Source of the DNA: Cudoniella acicularis
Taxonomy: Eukaryota > Ascomycota > Leotiomycetes > Helotiales > Helotiaceae
Assembly: GCA_013054445.1 (NCBI GenBank)
Contig: JAAMPI010000917.1
Coordinates: 1 to 23,139, forward strand
Reading direction: 5' to 3'
DNA length: 23,139 nt
Under the pieces are notes generated by a model. It ran no database searches. It was not told the origin of the DNA and saw only the letters and a list, made by a program, of their open reading frames with translations. This document shows positions 10,276 through 20,870 of the stretch, piece after piece; position 1 is the stretch's first letter, and each line of letters opens with the position of its first letter. The translations under genes were made by a program, and so were the position numbers.

Positions 10276-11245
10276 TGCAGGGCCGTATGCTTTGACTTCT
10301 ACTTGAAGTAATTGAGAGTCCGTACGCTCTTGACGCTTGTTGTCCAGTTTTGGTTAAATGGAATCGCTTCAGAAGAGACGCGGCGGTTCAAAATGAGTGT
10401 TAAAGGAGGTTTCGTGTCAAGAAAATGCCTTCGAAAGAATGCATAGCCGCCGGGTCGATGCCGTCAGCCTGCAGACCGCAGGTCGTCAGCATTGAGCTCA
10501 TAAAAGCGCATCCAAGGTGAGCCAGTCAAACCAGGCTCCTCCATTGGATGTTTAGGCTATCGAGACTCGAGAGATGAAGAATTTGGCAGAAATTAAATCT
10601 ACGAAGGACGAAGAAATGAGGCTTCGAGATCTTGAAATCGAGGGGTCAAAGCTTTCGGACTTACTTAGGTACTACCTAGATAGGCTTAGCATAAGATAGG
10701 TCACATGATACTACCTTGCATTGAGCACGGGAGCTCCAAAGTCTGCATGCGTTAAGATTACATTAGGAATTTTAAACAATTTAAAATAGAGGCTAATGTT
10801 CGCATCTTCTTCTCTGTTGTCTTCAAATATTCAAACGAAGGCATCCTGATCATGTAACCTTTTTATATAGCTTACTCATCATTTGCACTCACTGCCCGCG
10901 CGAAGGCGGTAGAGTTCTGGCTATTAAGATATTCTTATGACAATTATTACTATTATAGAGGCGTCAGCTCCTCGAATTCCAGCTCGGTAGATTATCTTTT
11001 TACGCTGCGCTAAGTCTTTAATACCTTTCCTAAGAACAGGTTTACTCTTAGATATGCCTCTGACTTACGTTCTAAGGAGAGTAGTTAGGAATTCATTATT
11101 TGTTTGTTCGGATGGACAAGAAAGTAAACACTAAAACCTACTTTCAAAAACGCTACGCCTTGGACTTAGTCACCAACCCAGAAATATCATTAGTTAACTT
11201 CTATGACAGCACTCAACTGATAGGTGTTATGTAAGTATCAATATC
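10276..11245. other. Intergenic between HET-2 and the DUF3176 gene
   Basis: The 970 bases hold the upstream region of the second HET gene and the downstream region of the DUF3176 gene. No open frame of note is seen. Bases 10920-11090 are rich in TA with few CA/TG and may include a short RIP-affected relic. A small near-palindrome, AGGTACTACCT, lies near 10669. No terminator or promoter element could be assigned with confidence. Confidence 0.6.
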
Positions 11246-13036
11246 CTAAATTTTAAAATCTAGCCTGTTCCCTTCATCGCCAGGCACCAAGCTGGCGTGA
11301 ACTCTTTTCCCTCTCTCCTTCATCTCCGCAACACCCCCAATATTCCTACCATGAAACAGCAACGCCAGCGTACTCCCCTTCCAAGCATCAACACCCTCTC
11401 TACCACTACCCCAAATCACCAATGCCAAGAAAACACTCGCAAGAACTACAGTTGCGGCTAGCTGAGCAAGCCAAGCCCACCTCACATCCACAACAGATTT
11501 GACATTATTTGCGATTCCAATCGCAGACGTGTTGGTAGGACATTGTGCCCGTAGCGAATTCGTCATTGAGGAGAAAGCATAGGTGAGGAGTTGAGGAAAG
11601 GTGTCGATCTCAACATCCCAAAAACTAACGAGGATGTAATCTGGTGCTTCGTTATTGACTGGTTCCGTGATTGAGCCTGAGAACGCCGCGGTGATCCAGA
11701 CTCCGAAGCTGTTTGTGATTTCAGAGCTTGCGGTAAAATTCGTTGGCTTAGTAAGACCTAGAGAGCTCCACTCCGACTCTGGAGGTGAAAAAACTAGTTG
11801 GTTATCTGCTGAGTAGTTTGTGGGTTTAGTGCCCTGGTGCCAAGATGTGGTAAGGTTTTGTGAGAGTGTGGAATTTTTAATAGTAGTATTGTAGCCCTGG
11901 ACGCACCAGTAGACTATGCATTCGACTGCTTCGGGGTCCTGGGGATTGCGACGAACAACATAATCCGAGCCTTGGACGCTGAATCCTGTTGTGTATCCGA
12001 GAATAGCTAGAAAAGCGATATAAGAGTCATCCCAGTTTTGGTAGTTGATTGTAAAGGCGTTGGTCCTTCCCGCCTCTTTGCTTTCATTAAAGTTCAGAAT
12101 ACTCGTTGTGTTCAACCAGGTAACACTGGTCTCATTGTTCTGGATGCTGAGACCGTTTGGGAGGCTGAAAGTGCAAGGATCTCCATACACATCGGAAACG
12201 TTGCCAACACAAGACTTAGAGATAGAACTCGTGATATTGGCGCACTCGCTACAAAATGCCAGTGTGGAGACTGGAGTAGGCCAGTCGCAATCCCCAGTCG
12301 TGCAGTCTTTGTTGAGTTCCTGAAGGAACTGGTCTTGAGCTGAGGTGTGATTCCAGTCATCGAGAACTAGAGCACCATGCAAGGCAGTATAAACGGTGAC
12401 CCACGGTTCACCATCAAAGCATCTCTGAATGGACGCCTTTCCCGAAAGTTCTTTGTAGTTCAGGGCTGCTTGTGTGCATGGTCCGATTGCGAAAACTAGT
12501 AAACAGGCGACAACACCAAGAAATTCACGATACCTGTTCAAGATAAATTATATCAGCAGGATCAGATCGGACGGAGGTTGGTGAGAAATTTGCGCAACAT
12601 ACCCTCCTCTCCCGCGAATGATTAGCCCCAAGCCTCCCACGATACCTTTGCTTGCATTCTGAAACAATTCGATATCGGTCAACGGACGAGATCCTCGGCG
12701 TAATTTGAGCCATATTATTTGGCTGATACCAGATGAAAGTGGCACAGATACCGCAGTTGATATAATTGTTGCCAGGACTGACAGTAAAGGACTTAGTGTG
12801 GTGTTGAAAGGCAGCTGCGGTCTTTCTTTTCCATCGTAATGGTACAAGGTAACGTAGATCAACACAACCCCGACTATACCAACGACACAACCCGTAATTT
12901 CCCACAGCCAAACGTCTCCGCTGAGGTATTCCGAATTTCCTTTCTTGTATGTACCGGTTCCCAGAGCCTTGTGACTTTCGTTTGCACCGGAATGACTGAC
13001 GAGCATCTCGATTTCCGAGTTAGGTTCTCCGGCCAT
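11246..13036 (-). CDS. DUF3176 family membrane protein
   Basis: Two exons, 13036-12603 and 12533-11246, give a 573-residue protein. The 69-nt intron starts GTATGT, ends ACAG and joins in frame (phase 2). The N-terminal part matches the fungal DUF3176 pattern: WLWEITG followed by a hydrophobic segment (about 43-65), then YVTLYHYDGK, then a second hydrophobic stretch (about 82-108) ending in SSGISQIIWLK, then the LTDIELFQNASKG motif. A third hydrophobic segment lies at about 149-168 and a last one at about 497-520, followed by a cytosolic-type tail. The long middle part has many NxS/T sites and paired cysteines, so it is probably a glycosylated extracytosolic domain between membrane segments 3 and 4. 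DUF3176 proteins are widespread in filamentous ascomycetes and their role is unknown. Reading frame and splice sites look intact. No link to its neighbours can be shown. Confidence 0.9.
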
Positions 13037-13673
13037 TTTGCTGGGGACTGCAGGGGAATGAGTTTGTTATTTTAAAACATGTTTGTTTATGAAACATCGA
13101 ACGAAACAAGATAAAATCTTTCGACCTTGAGAAGAAGAAGAAGAAAGGTGAAGGACGGGAAAGGTCATGATGGAAACTTTGTAAGTAAGACATGGAGAAG
13201 CACACGAACAGAGTTGAAACATTTAATTGGCATATCGTTCTAGAAGCAGGCTGGGAACTTTCATTTAACTGGATGGCACTTACCGACAATAATTTGGCTG
13301 CATAATATTTTCAGCCGCTGTGCAGCGACAAGGGGGGGCGCTGACCAACCGTTGATGATCAACTGTTGACGCGGCACAGCGAAAATGAATATTAGAAGTT
13401 GGAACGGTGTGCTGAAAATTGGGCACTTAGCTTTAAAACAAACTGAAGTTTACAGCTCTGATTTTGCCGTCATTTCGCTCTTTACGGCTTTATTTTCAAC
13501 TCTCTCAGAGATAGCGACATGATTTAGAACAGCTGTATCTTCAGGGATCGCGTACTTCAAATTGTGGCGGCAGGCGATAGGAATAGCTTTGGCGATGCCA
13601 CCAGCAAGCCAAAAAAGCCACAAGAATTGATTGGCGATCAATTCGCTATGGCAGCCGAATCCGTAGCCAGACC
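13037..13673. other. Upstream region of DUF3176 gene, with possible gene fragment
   Basis: A CT-rich tract (- strand reading of 13127-13144, repeated CTT) lies about 90 bases before the DUF3176 start; such tracts are common near fungal transcription starts. Near 13345-13373 CAACCGTTGATGATCAACTGTTG is a near-palindrome. On the - strand, 13641-13450 is open for 63 codons, and the frame stays open into the terminal repeat of the element at 13674. Its composition looks coding, but I do not recognise it; it may be the 3' end of a gene cut by the element, or chance. Confidence 0.45.
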
Positions 13674-13707
13674 CGGGAACGACTCAATCGACACCCGGGG
13701 TGTCGAT
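13674..13707 (+). repeat. Left terminal inverted repeat of the MITE-like element
   Basis: A 22-base segment identical to the inverted right end, followed by CGG and GGTGTCGAT, making an internal perfect palindrome of 10-bp arms around one base. Confidence 0.88.
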
Positions 13708-14174
13708 CGGCAGAAAACCTTTCTAGGGCTCAGAACTACGCAGTGTAGGATTATATATACACTGAGCTTCCTTTTGTATATACGCACACATTTCACAACT
13801 ATTTATACTATTTAAATCTAGCTATAGTTTAGGGAGGCATTACTACAACTATTTAAATAATCAATAAAGCCTATATTTAAAATCCGTTTCAAGTGGGGGT
13901 TATAACGTACTATATAACAGTATAACCTAAATTTTAGTGAGGATCACCTAGAAATTAACAGCCACTGCCCTGTAATCATTTATATGATTTTTAATAATTA
14001 ATATCTAAGTAATAACAAAAGGTAAAAACAAGAGAATAACTAAAAATATCTATATAAGAAAGTAGAGAGTGCGATTACGAATTTTTAAAAAAAATTATAT
14101 CGCAAATAACTAATAAAATAAGAGAGGGTGCGCAGCCCAGCTTCGCTAACTACTTATAGCCAGCGGTCTGGAGC

Positions 14175-14211
14175 ATCGACACCTGGGGGGGTGTCGATTG
14201 AGTCGTTCCCG
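14175..14211 (-). repeat. Right terminal inverted repeat of the MITE-like element
   Basis: On the - strand it starts with the same 22 bases as the left end. A run of seven G on the + strand (14184-14190) enlarges the hairpin loop compared with the left copy, a difference likely due to slippage in the homopolymer. Confidence 0.88.
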
Positions 14212-14763
14212 TCAGGCCCGCGATGTTCCGTCACGCAGATATGAAGAAACTGCTAGGCCATCTAAAATAAAGGTCAAACCTCGAAGAAAGGCAACTTGTC
14301 AGCTAATCATTTTACGGAAAGTATGAGATGAGGTAGTCGCGCATAGTAAGCAATGAATCATGTAATTCTTATTCTTAACACTAGAAGCACTTCTATAAGC
14401 TATCGCATAACCCTATTCTAATATTTTTCTAATTCCTAGATACTCTTAGAGTCTAAATTTATATATCCCATGCATTGTAAGTTAGCGCATTATATAATTT
14501 TGTGAAAAAACACTTCAAAACTTCAATAACTTTGAATTAAGCCAGGGTAAAATGCTAGCATATGTCAATTCTTATAAAAACATCGAAGATGTTTACCTTT
14601 TCTAATTAAGCTACTTATTATTAATTCCTTCCTTATTTTCAAGTGTTTTTATAACTTCTCGCTTGTACGCCAACTTACAGTGTGGGAGATAGTATTATCT
14701 CAGGCTAAATACAGTTTTGTTAACAATCCGTTTTTTAGAAGTATAGGTAAATCCATCTTTCAT
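14212..14763. other. Intergenic, 3' flank of the NLR gene
   Basis: AT-rich sequence between the MITE-like element and the end of the NLR coding region. No gene, repeat or clear polyadenylation element could be supported. It probably holds the 3' untranslated region of the NLR. Confidence 0.6.
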
Positions 14764-17700
14764 TCAAGCCGACCAAGTCCTCGGATGGATCATACGGCCA
14801 AACCTATGGTCTAAAGCCCTTGTCGGCAAGTCCTTTGGTTCCCGCCGCGATATCACCAGACTATTTCTTGTTGTCCTAACACTGAGAAATTTGGTTCGCA
14901 ACTCCAACGCCTCTTCCATCTTACCCTGCTGCTCCAGCGCAACGATAAGCCCACTTTGGGCGCTTGCGTGGTCGTATCCTTCTATCTCAAGAGCTTGTCG
15001 ACATCTAGATTCCAGCGCTCCCCACTTCCCCTGATTCCAAAGCGACGCGCATAAATTTTCAAGTACATGGGGGCTCACTTCTGCTTGGCGGCTAATTATC
15101 TCTAAGAACTTTGCTTCGGCTTCGGTGTCCCTTGCTTGATGGGCCAAGCAAATTCCGTACCACTCAAGAACTCGTATGGTATCTGCATGAACCGGGTCGA
15201 GGTATGCCTCCCGCCAGTTGACGATTTCCTTATACAGCGGCTCGGCTTTCTGGGGCTGAGAATTGCTCATAAAACATGTAGCACATGCCTCTAGGGCGTC
15301 GACAGTCTCCTGGTGTCCTCGGCCCAGCATGTTGGTGAGAAGCTCAAGAAGTTTCAAGTGATAGACTTCTGCTTCGTTAAAATTGCACTGCACGCGGTTG
15401 CATTCGGCTATAAGCTGGAAACAACTGGCGATAATCTGCCACCCTGAGCTGTTCTTACAGGTGGCGAGGATTGCTTGGCCAAGCTGAATTGCCTCCTTTA
15501 ACCTTCCTTGTCGCATAACTTGCTCTGCATGACAAATGCGATACTCCAGGACATGAACATGCTCGGGGTTATATATTGCCTCACCAAGTGTAATGAGCTT
15601 GGTGTAAAAAATCTCCGCCATGGACGCGTCTCCTTGAAATTCCGCAATAGAGGCCATGCTTCGATAGGTGTAGATGTTTTTTGTGTTCTCCGAGGCGTCG
15701 CTGCCTGGGCAAAGATCTATAATCTTTTGCCAATAGGCAATGGCTTCTTCTTTGCGGCCAAACATAGCAAGTTCGACGGCATAGTCCTCCATGTTGTCTA
15801 GCGTTCGCATACTGCTTAGCCCCTCCATCGCCTTCCAGCATTCGAAGCTCGCCTTCCCCATTTTGAGACTTTCAGTTTCATTTCTATGGTCATAGTATAG
15901 ATGTGCTAATTCAAAAGCCGATTCAGCATAGTTAAGACTTGGATGCTTCGAAATCTGCAGAGCTCTTTTGAGCGTCTCGGCCGCTGCGTTTATATCGTCT
16001 TCCGATTTGGCTTCGTAGTACTGTAGTCGGCCGTATAGCCATGTCGCGGCCGCGAGCCGCTCGTCCATCTCGGGAACCAATTCTCGGAAGATGATCAGAC
16101 TCTGATGGGCGCAGCGCAGGGCCTGTTCACACATGCCTCGCTCGATGTCAAAATCGGCCGCCCAGCAGAGGAGGTGGGCCAGGTCCAGTCGAGCAGCGGT
16201 CGACGTATATTCATACCTTGAGACTATTTGGACGTGGGGGGCTAGAGTATCACAAAGTGGCCATTCTGCAACTCCGATCTCGGTTGGATATGCCTTGGAC
16301 ACGCAAGCAAGAGCCTGATCTTTCCACTTTTGCGCTATTCCAGACCTCTTTACTGACAACTGGACGAAACGTTGGACGAGTCGATGCATCCCAAATGACT
16401 GGGAACCGACACGCGCAGTGATCAGGTTAAATGCCTGTAAGGTCCCTAGGGATGTCACAACTTCAGGTACTTTCAGCAAGGACCTAGGAATACTCTGCCT
16501 GTCTAACATAGCAAGCAGACATAGTAGTTCTGCGGCTCGAGCTTTCTGCTGCGAGATTAGATCAAACGACATCTTCCATGTTCGAAACACCGAATTGATG
16601 CTTTGTTCGTCCCGTCGTGAGTCATTGAGCTCCTCGTGGAGGAACTCCTCAGCATCATCTCCTCCCAATGCTTCCAGGTATTCAGAGATGGAGATACCAT
16701 TTTCTTCAATGAAAGCTGCTGCTTGCGAAATTGCAAGGGGAAGATAGTCCAACTCATTGAGAAGGCCATCTATATGTTCTTGATCGTATTCATGAGGGTC
16801 ACCATCAACCTTGGAGAGGAATAACTGCGTTGCTTCTTCCTTGGACATATTTTGTAATGCGATAGGTCTACCTTCCTTTGCCAAGCGACCAGCAACCCGA
16901 GTATCGCGGGTAGTGATCAGTAAAAGGTGATCCTTCTTACTCTCCGGTAAGTAGGCTGACAGGTCAGTAGCTGGATCAACTGCGCTATCCGCCAATTTAT
17001 ATTTTCCGGGCCAGTAATGCATTATGTTATCTGCGTTGTCAAGGACCATTAAGAATGTTGTCGATGTTGTAGCAAACCAACTGGACACGAGATCTAGAAT
17101 AGAAGTCTCGGGGTCGTCCCAGGATGGAAGCGCGAGAGTTTGGGCTATTCTTTTGTATCCTTGATAGAACCTCGGAATGTTTCCACCATAGACCCAGAAG
17201 ACGTGGGCATCGGGGTTCGCTTCTTTGAATTGGTAACAATATTCAATGGCGACTTGTGACTTGCTGAGTGCAATTTGTTATTTATCGTGACAATAGTCTT
17301 TCTCAAAGAGCCACTTACCCTACCCCGCCGATACCCGCAACAGCGACTCTGTTTTGATTTCCAAAAGCCTCTGTAATCGAGAGAAGAATATTGTCTCGAC
17401 CAACAAAGTGCGAGTCTCTGATGAACGGCACCGAGAAGACCCCCGTTGAGTCCCCATAAAGAGGTGGTGCCTCCGATGTGCGCCTTTCGTCTGCAGCTGG
17501 CTTCTCCTTCTCTGCTGGAGCGGTGTTGAGACATGTCAATATCTGGACATTGTCTTTGAGGGCTGTTGCAATTCTCTGAATTCGGCTCTCTTCTGCCATG
17601 CCGATAGCAACTTTGAAGCCCTTTCTAAAGGCTGAATCGTCTTTGCTGATCGTCAATTTTTGCAGAATACCGCCAAGCTGATGGACTTGCTTCAAGCAAC

Positions 17701-17932
17701 GTTCGACGATGGTATTAAATGTCTCTTTGTCTTGTGGGGTGAGTCGGTGTGCCACATCTTGGATTCGACTCATGATGTTGAGTATCAAAGGCAAACGCAT
17801 TCGTATATCTTGAAAGGCACTGGGAACATCCCCAGCGTGCAAGTCTCTAAGCTGACTGATAATTTGTTGTGAGAATTGAATTAACCCTGTTATGGATGAC
17901 GCTACTCCGAGGGCCACAATAGCTTCAGCCAT
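14764..17932 (-). CDS. NLR-type STAND protein: SesA-like / NB-ARC / TPR
   Basis: Two exons, 17932-17319 and 17263-14764, give 1037 residues. The 55-nt intron (GTAAGT...CTCAG) splits the Walker A motif and joins in phase 2. Residues 1-135 resemble the SesA-type N-terminal domain of fungal STAND proteins (helical, with VPSAFQDIRMRLPLI at about 36-50). FVGRD (176-180) opens the nucleotide-binding domain: Walker A GIGGVGKS (200-207), Walker B LMVLDNAD (276-283), sensor-like LLLITTRD (318-325), and LDYLPLAI (376-383), the GLPL-like motif of NB-ARC. A winged-helix-like part follows at about 440-480. From about 540 to 1000 there are repeated helix pairs of TPR type. Such receptors are fungal immune or incompatibility sensors: the repeats sense, nucleotide exchange drives oligomerisation, and the N-terminal domain signals. 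Key residues are present and no stop interrupts either exon, so the gene looks functional. The ligand is unknown. Confidence 0.9.
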
Positions 17933-18604
17933 GTTTGCACATCGAGCGGCTGTGGCCAGTCAAGCGCTATAGAGAGTAATAAAAGTGATTGATTAGACTT
18001 GAGATGACGATATCTCAAAACTTCATATTCGAGTGGTGACTCTAAAGCGTGTACGGTGGAGGTGGATACGATGGGCAGTTTTGTTCTTCGGAGATGAAAC
18101 TTTGCGCGCTCGTGTGGCTGCTGCCTGCTCATGCTGCACGATGCCCACCACCATCACCTGTGGCTCTCAAGATTCGCGCCGCATAATTGAGACCTTTATA
18201 GGAGATATCCGCCGATAGGAAAACACATTTTAAAATCCAACAACAAATTATTTTCTTTAAGTTCGTAATATACACTGAATTGTGTTCATTCATCATCCAA
18301 TTGGTTTTTTTCCTATTTTTCACGACGTTAGGTTGTTAGGTTATTGCGTGACCTAGTAAGGTGAGGTTACATTTTTAGTGTTTCGAAAATGCGGCACAAA
18401 TTCTCTCACACACCACGGCGCACCCTCTTGAATAAAAGGGGCCGGTTGTGCCGACCGTGTAACGCCAAATTAAGCCTTTCTAGGAAGGTCAGGGTTGGGA
18501 CAAGGGTTTTTAATAGAACATTATAATTAACATCCCTACAGCTCCGACACTGACTCAGCAACTAAAGGCCATGACCAAGATAACAATAGCAGGGCGCATA
18601 ACGC
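17933..18604. other. Intergenic: NLR promoter side, oxidase 3' flank
   Basis: The region is the upstream sequence of the NLR and the downstream sequence of the amine oxidase, both on the - strand. An 8-bp inverted pair, CGGCACAA (18392-18399) and TTGTGCCG (18446-18453), and a nearby GTGACCT...AGGTTAC pair (18345-18370) are visible, but nothing links them to a known regulator. GCGCACCCTCT near 18419 recurs in inverted orientation inside the MITE-like element (near 14122). No further gene is supported. Confidence 0.55.
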
Positions 18605-20384
18605 TCAGACCCAGGCGCTCTCCATAATCCTATATGCCACCCTCTCGCCAGAGTTGTAGGCCCCAGAGACGGTCCCTAGTCCATCAAATGAGGCGGTATG
18701 TTCCCCTAGAGCAACCAGCCATCTTGTATTAGCATGTCATCCATAAGATATGGGAGTTTTTGTTCTTCCTCTGTATATATCACTTACCAGCAAAGTAGAT
18801 GTGCTGCTCTGGCATACCATGCCTGATGGCCTCTACATCACGAGCGGCATCTTTCATACCCACCTGGAAGTTACAGTAACTTCCATAGCCCGCGAATTCA
18901 TCTCGAGACCACTCCGTCGCCAGGAATCGCAGTGGTGTGCATGTTTGCGGGTCAAAGTTGGGCAGGCGCGAATAGTACGGCTCGAAGAACTCTTGTAACA
19001 CCTGTGTGCGAGCAACACCTTCGAGGCCGTGAATTAAGGTTGTGATGTGTGTAGAGCAATCGCCGAAGGTGTAGAAAAGTAAGATGTTGCGCCGGTAGGG
19101 AGCTTTAAATGCGTTGAAGCTCACACATTCAAGTCGCCAGTTTTTAGGGTTCGTGGTTGGCGCATATGATGGCGACAGCCAATGCGCAAAGCTTATAGAA
19201 TTCTCGAGATTTTCGCTAGTTGAGGTCTGTGGAGGTTCCCAAAAGGCGGATGGGAATTCGATTATAACCTACGCATCGAGATTAGATGTTGACCTTGACC
19301 AAAGTGCGAGTGTTCATAATATGACCTTCTCGAGTCTTCCGTAAGAGATGGACTCAATGGCTTCAGATATTCGAGGGCTCAAAGGGTGGATAGCCTCCTT
19401 GTTCCTCTTCAACCAGCCAAGGGGAGTTGTGACGACAACGTCGTCAAAGAACTCCGCTGTGCCCTTCGAAGTCTTCACGCATACTCTTCCCTGTTCGTTG
19501 CTGCTGACCTCAACACTTGTCATGACCGTCCCGAGCCTTAATTTAGCTCGCGCTAAAGGAAGTTCTGCAATCTTGGCCATGATCTTTTTGTAGTTTCCAG
19601 GAATGAAATAGTCATCTGGCGATCTCAGCAGCGACCAGGGGCATAAAGATTTTGGGGATTTACCGCTTTCGATACAGTCTTCGAGGAAGAAAAACTTAAG
19701 TGACTGTCTTTCGACTCGATCTCCAACGTATGCGCCCCACATCTCAGCCATACCCAAGACCAGGCTCCTTTCATAGTCGCTCCAATTTCCTCGATCGACC
19801 ATCTTGTTACATTCGTCGGTGAAAAAGTCATAGAGGCTGGTAGATGAGTCAACATCCCCTAAATTAGAGGTGCTAAACTTGAGTGCTTCCTCAAAGATGT
19901 GCCAAACGCGTTGAAGTGCCTCATTCGCATGGTCTTCATTGACAAGATTTCCTGCGCTGTCTACCAGAAGGGTATTCTCCACCCATTGATGAAGCGGTGT
20001 GCCTGTCTCTTTCGCCAGGGCTACAATGGGGTTCTCGTCAGACCTATGACTAGTTTAATCCTTCAATATGCATGGTAATTCTGTGTGGCATACTTATGTA
20101 CCCAGTTGGCACCACTGCCTCAAATGCGGTAAGCTTTGGTATGTGAAATGTAGTACAGCGCGTAACTTACACGTCTACCTCCAAATTACCCATTTGGTCG
20201 CTTTGAGCAATCTGGAGAGGTGTTAATATTCCTCACGACTGAGGGAAGAAATTAGGCGACGAACCCTGCCACCAATCCTGTCTCGTGCCTCAATGATGGT
20301 CACGTCAAATAAATTTTCCAGCAAAACTGCTGCGCAACGGAGCCCCGAAATTCCAGCGCCAATGATGCATACGCGACGAGCCAT
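18605..20384 (-). CDS. Flavin-containing amine oxidase (polyamine oxidase-like)
   Basis: Six exons, 20384-20265, 20211-20171, 20114-20094, 20043-19326, 19268-18788 and 18705-18605, join in frame to 493 residues. Introns are 50-82 nt; donors are GTTCGT, GTAAGT, GTATGC, GTCATA and GTAAGT. The N-terminus has the FAD Rossmann motif GAGISG (9-14), the acidic ribose-binding Glu32 and RIGGR (36-40). GANWVH (55-60) and NPIVALA follow. GRLEK ends at Lys300, in the position of the conserved lysine near the flavin of this family, followed by VIIEFPSAFW. The C-terminus has FAGEHTASFDGLGTVSGAY, the second FAD-contact motif. The enzyme should oxidise the C-N bond of a polyamine or similar amine, giving an aldehyde, an amine and H2O2. 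No signal peptide or SKL-type peroxisomal end is seen, so it is probably cytosolic. An upstream in-frame ATG at 20552 exists, but 20384 fits the family start. Exact substrate is unknown; the GTCATA donor is the weakest splice site. Confidence 0.9.
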
Positions 20385-20870
20385 TATTGCGAAGGAACAG
20401 TCAGAGAAGATGAAGATTTTGTTTGTGGGGCTTGGAAAGAGAGTTGCAAATGTTGAAATAGAAGGATTCAGCCTTGAGCAGAGCCCAACGCCTCCAGCTG
20501 GCTCCGCTCTCGGAGTTTTCCGAGCTTCTGAATCTATGCTTAGAGCTTTCATATTATTAGCATTTAAAGACTAAACGACTCTAGTAAAGAATTTTTTAAG
20601 AATATATTGTCTATATAATAAATAGGATTTTTTTTTTTTTATATATCTCAATAATGTATTATATAAGTCCAGTTGAATGAGCTTATAAGATGTTAGGATC
20701 AGCCTAGGACTGGCTCGCTTGGACAAAAGCAACCTCTCGGCTGCAGCAGTGCAGCTGGTGGAGTGAACTCGAATTACCACTAGCAACACTTCATCGATTC
20801 ATGCGGTCCCTGGGAATAGAAGTCTAAAGAACAAATACACCGTCGAATTCGCGAGATATCAGTTGCCGCC
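20385..20870. other. Divergent intergenic region
   Basis: This 486-base gap lies between the start of the oxidase (- strand) and the start of the third HET gene (+ strand), so it should hold both promoters. It includes a T-run (20628-20640) inside an AT-rich patch at about 20575-20690. No binding site could be assigned. Confidence 0.6.

Larger units (their letters stand above)
13674..14211. mobile_element. MITE-like element, 538 bp, with hairpin-forming TIRs
   Basis: The two ends are inverted copies: 13674-13707 and 14175-14211 share CGGGAACGACTCAATCGACA and two more bases exactly. Each terminal repeat is itself a hairpin: on the left ATCGACACCC-G-GGGTGTCGAT is a perfect stem with one loop base; on the right the same stem has a C-rich insert. 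The inside is AT-rich, has no meaningful open frame and no transposase remnant, so the element would be non-autonomous. Flanks read CCAGACC on the left and TCAGGCC on the right; they are similar but do not form a clean target duplication, so the superfamily is open. Confidence 0.8.

Noticed and set aside
12038..12343. Overlapping + strand open frames of 92 and 101 codons
   Set aside because: Both are antisense to the DUF3176 coding exon and have no motifs.
13020..13289. 89-codon - strand open frame upstream of the DUF3176 gene
   Set aside because: It overlaps the start of the DUF3176 gene in another frame and includes the CT-rich promoter tract; not protein-like.
18392..18453. 8-bp inverted pair as an operator or hairpin RNA
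   Set aside because: Arms are short, 46 bases apart and without a known regulator; such a pair is expected by chance.
20385..20552. N-terminal extension of the amine oxidase from the upstream ATG
   Set aside because: The frame is open, but the family begins a few residues before the Rossmann motif, as with the ATG at 20384, and the extension does not look like a targeting signal.
20628..20640. Poly-T run as a retroposon tail
   Set aside because: No retroposed gene or target duplication is adjacent; it sits in an AT-rich promoter gap.
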